From Oscillospiraceae bacterium (GTDB lineage: Bacteria > Bacillota > Clostridia > Oscillospirales > Acutalibacteraceae), in contig SVQF01000003.1 in NCBI GenBank assembly GCA_015065445.1, positions 1-61,453 on the forward strand: a stretch of DNA of 61,453 nt. Reading direction: 5' to 3'. Under the pieces are notes generated by a model. That model was not told the origin of the DNA. It ran no database searches and saw only the letters and a list, made by a program, of their open reading frames with translations. How positions within the stretch are numbered: position 1 is the first letter of the stretch; each line of letters starts with the position of its first letter. Below, in pieces: positions 57,970 to 61,453 of the stretch. Position numbers and translations under genes: made by a program.

Positions 57970-59101
57970 GGTTTCTTGCTGCGTTGTAGATTATTACGTA
58001 CACGGCGTAAACATATAAAACCGTAACGGCTATATTGAGTTTCATATTTTCTTTTAGCAGCAGCATCAGAGCAACAAAACTTGCAGCAATCAGCAACATT
58101 TTAATGTAAAATTTTATGTTTATTGCACATTTTTGCTTTGCGTAACTGCGTGTTGAAAGCAGGAATGCATAGTAGATAATAACCGACCCTGCAAGAAACA
58201 GGATTTTAGGCACGAGGTTTATTTTGTCGTCACGCATAAATTCGAGTGCGGCGGTGATGTTGTTGAGCGAGAATATTATAAATATATGTATAAGTATATA
58301 ACCTATTCCGCTTGTCTGTTTTTCACGGTCAATTATGCGGTCGTACAGCGTGCCGTAACTCAGAAACAGCCCCACTACAATCAAAAACGCCATAAGGCAG
58401 AAGTAAAGGCTGTTAAGGTTGAACGCACCTTCAAAATATCCTGCGATTGCAATTATCATTTCGCCGAATGTAAACACCACGTAAAGCATAATTCTTTCAG
58501 ACAGGTGCGGAAAGTCCACAAGGCTCTGAGCCGTTTTTTTGCCGGATGCAGACACCGATACAAAGATTATGCCAAACAGTATGGCGGCAAGCGAAAAATA
58601 TGACGTGCCGAATTTGTTGTGTTCAAATATTGCAGCCGCAACAAGCAGCGATTCGCCAAGCAGTACGGTTATCATACCCTTTATACGTTTTAAATGCAGC
58701 GGCTCACCCTTATGATTTTTTATCTCGATTGCGTACTGCAGAGCAATATTAAGGAGTATCAGCACCCACGCAATATGGTACATCGTGTGGTAATCCTGCC
58801 AGTCCTTGCGGGTTGCCTCGCCAATAAAGTACAGCAAAAACATATTTACAAACATAAATATGTGGTCTCTTGCACCGTTTCTGCCGTAAAGGTTTATGTA
58901 GTACGCTGTAAAAGTCCATATCTGAATAACCGCAAGCGTACACATAACATACGCCATAAACAGCCCCACTTCCACAAATCCGTTTTGCGTGTGGTGAAGA
59001 AGGGTGTTGTTTCTACCGATAATGTAAACAAATATCAGGTCGTATATCAGCTCTACATATTCAACTTTTTTCTCTTTTTTGTCTGATGTTAGGTCAATCA
59101 T
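57959..59101 (-). CDS. LtrA-like (low temperature requirement A) membrane protein
   Basis: 380 residues with about 11-12 membrane helices. The N-terminal block KKVEYVELIYDLIFVYIIGR (about residues 10-29) and the helix-7 region GEMIIAIAGYF are typical of the LtrA family, named from a Listeria cold-sensitive mutant; the biochemical function is unknown. The ATG with GGAGA 6 nt upstream is chosen; an earlier in-frame ATG lacks a site. The last codons (Leu-Glu-Ser-stop) are encoded by the heptamer repeat array, so changes in repeat number could alter the C-terminus. Confidence 0.85.
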   Translation of the reverse strand: MIDLTSDKKEKKVEYVELIYDLIFVYIIGRNNTLLHHTQNGFVEVGLFMAYVMCTLAVIQIWTFTAYYINLYGRNGARDHIFMFVNMFLLYFIGEATRKDWQDYHTMYHIAWVLILLNIALQYAIEIKNHKGEPLHLKRIKGMITVLLGESLLVAAAIFEHNKFGTSYFSLAAILFGIIFVSVSASGKKTAQSLVDFPHLSERIMLYVVFTFGEMIIAIAGYFEGAFNLNSLYFCLMAFLIVVGLFLSYGTLYDRIIDREKQTSGIGYILIHIFIIFSLNNITAALEFMRDDKINLVPKILFLAGSVIIYYAFLLSTRSYAKQKCAINIKFYIKMLLIAASFVALMLLLKENMKLNIAVTVLYVYAVYVIIYNAARNLES

Positions 59102-59174
59102 AGTTATCTCCGATTGCTTTTTGGTGATAATATTATAGCACAAACTACGCTGATTTTAAATACTGTTATTACCC

Positions 59175-59202
59175 TTGACAAAAAATTTTATTCTGCTATA
59201 AT
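59175..59202 (+). promoter_or_regulatory. sigma-A promoter of the leu operon
   Basis: Perfect TTGACA (59175-59180), 16 bp spacer, perfect TATAAT (59197-59202). Confidence 0.8.
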
Positions 59203-59208
59203 ATACTC

Positions 59209-59490
59209 ACTGAAAAAATTACAGTACCTACAAAAGACTGTGATGCAGAAAAAGATTTTTCATTTTAGTTTCAGAGAGTCGGCGGACGGTGCGAGCCGAC
59301 ACAAAATGATTAGTGCATAGCTCTCTGCGGAGTCGCTGTCCTGAATAGTAATCAATAGGGGCAGACGGTTAACCTCGTTATCGGTTGAGGCATTGTTTGA
59401 TGCTAAAGATGGCAGTTTTACCTTCTGCCGAAGTAGGGTGGTACCGCGTTTCTTACGCCCCTATACGTTAGTGTGGGGGCTTTATTATTT
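59209..59490 (+). promoter_or_regulatory. T-box leader, predicted to respond to uncharged leucyl-tRNA
   Basis: Stem I is recognisable from CAGAGAGTCGG, the GGTGCGAGCCGAC apical motif, CATTTT/AAAATG pairing, and base pairing of GACTGTGA with TCGCTGTC. The antiterminator carries the invariant T-box sequence GGGTGGTACCGCG (59436-59448). A terminator stem (GCCCC...GGGGGC, 59456-59480) with TTTATTATTT follows. The specifier loop 3' side contains a CTC (59321-59323) next to the lower stem and a TTA nearby, both leucine codons; CTC is favoured but not proven. It lies directly ahead of leuA. Readthrough when leucyl-tRNA is uncharged is the established mechanism. Confidence 0.93.
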
Positions 59491-59515
59491 GCCTCACACG
59501 GGAAGGAGAATCATT

Positions 59516-61252
59516 ATGAAAAAAGGTTTTGAAAAGTACACACCGTTTACTCCGATTAACATTCCGGACAGACAGTGGCCTAACAACGTTATTACAAAGG
59601 CACCCGTATGGTGTTCGGTTGACCTTCGTGACGGCAACCAGGCACTTGTTGACCCGATGAATCTGCAGGAAAAGCTCGAGTTTTTCCAGACTCTTGTTGA
59701 CGTAGGATTTAAAGAGATTGAGGTAGGCTTTCCGTCTGCGAGCGAAACCGAGTACGAAATTCTGCGTACTCTTATCGACGGCGGATATATTCCCGACGAC
59801 GTTACGATTCAGGTGCTTGTTCAGGCAAGACCTCACCTCATCAAAAAGACTTTTGAGGCTATTCACGGTGCAAAAAATGTAATTGTTCATTTTTACAATT
59901 CAACCTCGACCCTTCAGCGTAAAGTCGTATTTAAGACCGATATGCAGGGCGTTATTGACATCGCAGTAAAAGGTGCAAAACTTATTTACGAACTGACCGA
60001 AGAGGAAAAGAAAAATAATCCCGATATGAACATCCGCTTTGAGTATTCTCCCGAATCCTTTACGGGAACCGAGATGGACAATGCGGTTGAAATCTGCCGT
60101 CAGGTTATGGAAGAACTCCACATCACCAAGGAAAACCCGATTATCCTTAACCTGCCGTCAACGGTTGAGTGTTCAACACCTAACGGCTACGCAGACCAGA
60201 TTGAATACTTCTGCCGCCATCTGCCAAACAGAGAGGCAGCGATTATTTCGCTTCACCCTCACAACGACCGTGGCGAAGGCGTTGCAGCAACTGAACTTGC
60301 ACTTATGGCAGGTGCAGACAGAGTTGAGGGTACGCTCTTTGGCAACGGTGAAAGAACGGGTAACGTTGACGTTGTCACGCTTGCACTCAATATGTGGACT
60401 CAGGGTGTTGACCCCGAACTTGACTTCCACGACATAAACAAAATCAGAGAAGTTTACGAACGCTGCACCAAGATGCAGGTTCCGCCCCGTCATCCGTACG
60501 CAGGCGAACTTGTGTTCACCGCTTTTTCAGGCTCTCATCAGGACGCTATCAACAAGGGCAAAATCTATATGGAAGAGAGCAAATCGGAGATGTGGGAGGT
60601 TCCGTACCTTCCAATCGACCCTGCCGACGTTGGCAGAGAGTACGAGCCGATTATCCGCATAAACTCGCAGTCGGGCAAGGGCGGCACGGCGTATATTCTT
60701 TCAAACAACTACGGCATCAAGATGCCTAAGGCTATGCATCCCGAATTCGGTGCGGTAGTTCAGAAGGCGTGCGACGAAAAGGGAACAGAACTTTCGTCTG
60801 CAGAGGTGTTCGACCTGTTCCAGAAGGAATACAGAAACGTTGCAGGCCCGTACAAACTCCGCAACTATAAGGTTTATGAAGAAAAGGTTGAGGAAGAGGA
60901 ACTTTCAAAGGTTAAGTTTGAAGGCACAATCACATATAAGGGCGGCGAGCCTGTTGACATCAAAGGTGAAGGCAGCGGACCGATTGGTGCGTTCTTCACC
61001 GCAATACAGGCTATCGGCGTAACGGGTTATGAGTTTATAGATTACAGCGAACACGCAATCGCAGTAGGCTCCGATTCAAAGGCTATCAGCTATATTCACC
61101 TTAAAAATCCAAAAGGCAAGGACGTGTTCGGCATCGGCGTTAGCCATAATATCAGTTATGCGTCGATGAAAGGAATAGTATGTGCAATCAACCGTGACCA
61201 GCCCGACACCTACCGTGACGACACAATGCCCGGCATTTTCGACATCTGCTAA
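59516..61252 (+). CDS. leuA: 2-isopropylmalate synthase, LeuA type 2
   Basis: First committed step of leucine synthesis: acetyl-CoA plus 2-ketoisovalerate. 578 residues, the length of the type 2 (fungal-like) enzymes. Catalytic DRE-TIM barrel with VWCSVDLRDGNQALVDPM (about residues 35-52), NLPSTVECSTPNGYAD, ISLHPHNDRGEGVAATELALMAGADRVEGTLFGNGERTGNVD, and a C-terminal regulatory domain (about 440-578) for leucine feedback. The ATG has GGAAGGAG 8 nt upstream; earlier in-frame ATGs lie within the T-box terminator. The stop is followed 20 bp later by leuB. Confidence 0.96.
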   Translation: MKKGFEKYTPFTPINIPDRQWPNNVITKAPVWCSVDLRDGNQALVDPMNLQEKLEFFQTLVDVGFKEIEVGFPSASETEYEILRTLIDGGYIPDDVTIQVLVQARPHLIKKTFEAIHGAKNVIVHFYNSTSTLQRKVVFKTDMQGVIDIAVKGAKLIYELTEEEKKNNPDMNIRFEYSPESFTGTEMDNAVEICRQVMEELHITKENPIILNLPSTVECSTPNGYADQIEYFCRHLPNREAAIISLHPHNDRGEGVAATELALMAGADRVEGTLFGNGERTGNVDVVTLALNMWTQGVDPELDFHDINKIREVYERCTKMQVPPRHPYAGELVFTAFSGSHQDAINKGKIYMEESKSEMWEVPYLPIDPADVGREYEPIIRINSQSGKGGTAYILSNNYGIKMPKAMHPEFGAVVQKACDEKGTELSSAEVFDLFQKEYRNVAGPYKLRNYKVYEEKVEEEELSKVKFEGTITYKGGEPVDIKGEGSGPIGAFFTAIQAIGVTGYEFIDYSEHAIAVGSDSKAISYIHLKNPKGKDVFGIGVSHNISYASMKGIVCAINRDQPDTYRDDTMPGIFDIC

Positions 61253-61272
61253 ACATATAGGGGGATATACCA

Positions 61273-61453
61273 ATGAAAGAATACAACATTACAGTATTAA
61301 AGGGTGACGGAATCGGACCTGAAATCGTTGATGAGACTATTAAAGTACTTGACAGAGCAGGCGAGAAGTTCGGCTTTAAGTTCAACTACAACTATCAGTT
61401 GCTCGGCGGATGTGCAATAGACGAAACGGGTGTTCCGTATCCTGAGGCAACTG
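61273..61453 (+). CDS. leuB: 3-isopropylmalate dehydrogenase, N-terminal part (cut by window edge)
   Basis: Only the first 60 codons are visible. The start MKEYNITVLKGDGIGPEIVDE contains the GDGIGPEI block of the isopropylmalate/isocitrate dehydrogenase family, followed by LLGGCAIDETGVPYPEAT, matching LeuB. AGGGGGA site 8 nt before the ATG. It continues the T-box controlled leucine operon; leuC/leuD are not seen here. Confidence 0.9.
   Translation, partial: MKEYNITVLKGDGIGPEIVDETIKVLDRAGEKFGFKFNYNYQLLGGCAIDETGVPYPEAT

Noticed and set aside
59393-59515. N-terminal extension of leuA starting within the leader.
   Set aside because: The segment is the T-box antiterminator and terminator, and a strong ribosome site precedes the ATG at 59516.

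Overview
The window reads as a chromosomal segment of a Gram-positive, anaerobe-like Firmicute, most likely a gut or rumen Clostridia member (Ruminococcaceae/Lachnospiraceae type). The evidence is a leucine-operon T-box leader, a cobalamin riboswitch, consensus sigma-A promoters (TTGACA, 17 bp, TATAAT), strong GGAGG ribosome sites, a LeuA type 2 enzyme, RNase Y, GPH-type sugar transporters, lipoprotein signals and plant-polysaccharide hydrolases. No rRNA, tRNA, CRISPR array or prophage was seen. Species placement is inference.

Layout. 1-5 kb: a truncated SEDS (FtsW/RodA) gene with an FHA-domain partner on the minus strand, then galM and a GH127 arabinofuranosidase. 5-10 kb: an acyl-CoA synthetase, a small membrane protein, a HAD phosphatase and a GH30 hydrolase. 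10-14 kb: a one-carbon/methionine operon in which MetH lacks its reactivation domain and that domain is a separate gene, followed by an Rrf2 regulator. 14-18.6 kb: a GPH transporter, an unknown partner protein and an LCAT-like lipase gene broken by an A8 frameshift. 18.9-22.5 kb: a minus-strand nadB-nadC-iolB-PHP operon without nadA. 22.9-25.5 kb: murA, a WalJ-like hydrolase and rlmH. 25.5-27.5 kb: a cobalamin riboswitch controlling a secreted alpha/alpha-toroid protein. 27.9-32.5 kb: a CDF metal exporter, a glutathione peroxidase-thioredoxin reductase-thioredoxin operon, a lipase lipoprotein and a ferritin-like protein. 32.5-37.6 kb: a fumC/MFS/methyltransferase/SDR operon opposite a TetR regulator with a clear palindromic operator. 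37.6-52.6 kb: a complete Wzx/Wzy-type capsule or exopolysaccharide operon of 14 genes behind one promoter. 52.7-54.6 kb: a Dabb protein and RNase Y. 55-57.9 kb: a TrpXYZ-like ABC transporter. 58-59.1 kb: an LtrA-like protein. 59.2 kb to the right edge: T-box, leuA and the start of leuB.

The observations most worth following are these. (1) The ABC substrate-binding lipoprotein at 54970-56031 carries its two lobes in swapped order, a clean circular permutation of the TrpX family. (2) Two copies of a 265-271 bp non-coding element (18586-18850, 27568-27838) each sit between the hairpin and the T-tract of an intrinsic terminator, and each is flanked by a direct duplication of that whole 23-24 bp hairpin. 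This looks like a terminator-targeted, MITE-like element with conserved internal hairpins. (3) A secreted toroid protein under a cobalamin riboswitch is a candidate corrinoid-binding or scavenging factor. It is encoded in a genome that also carries B12-dependent MetH.
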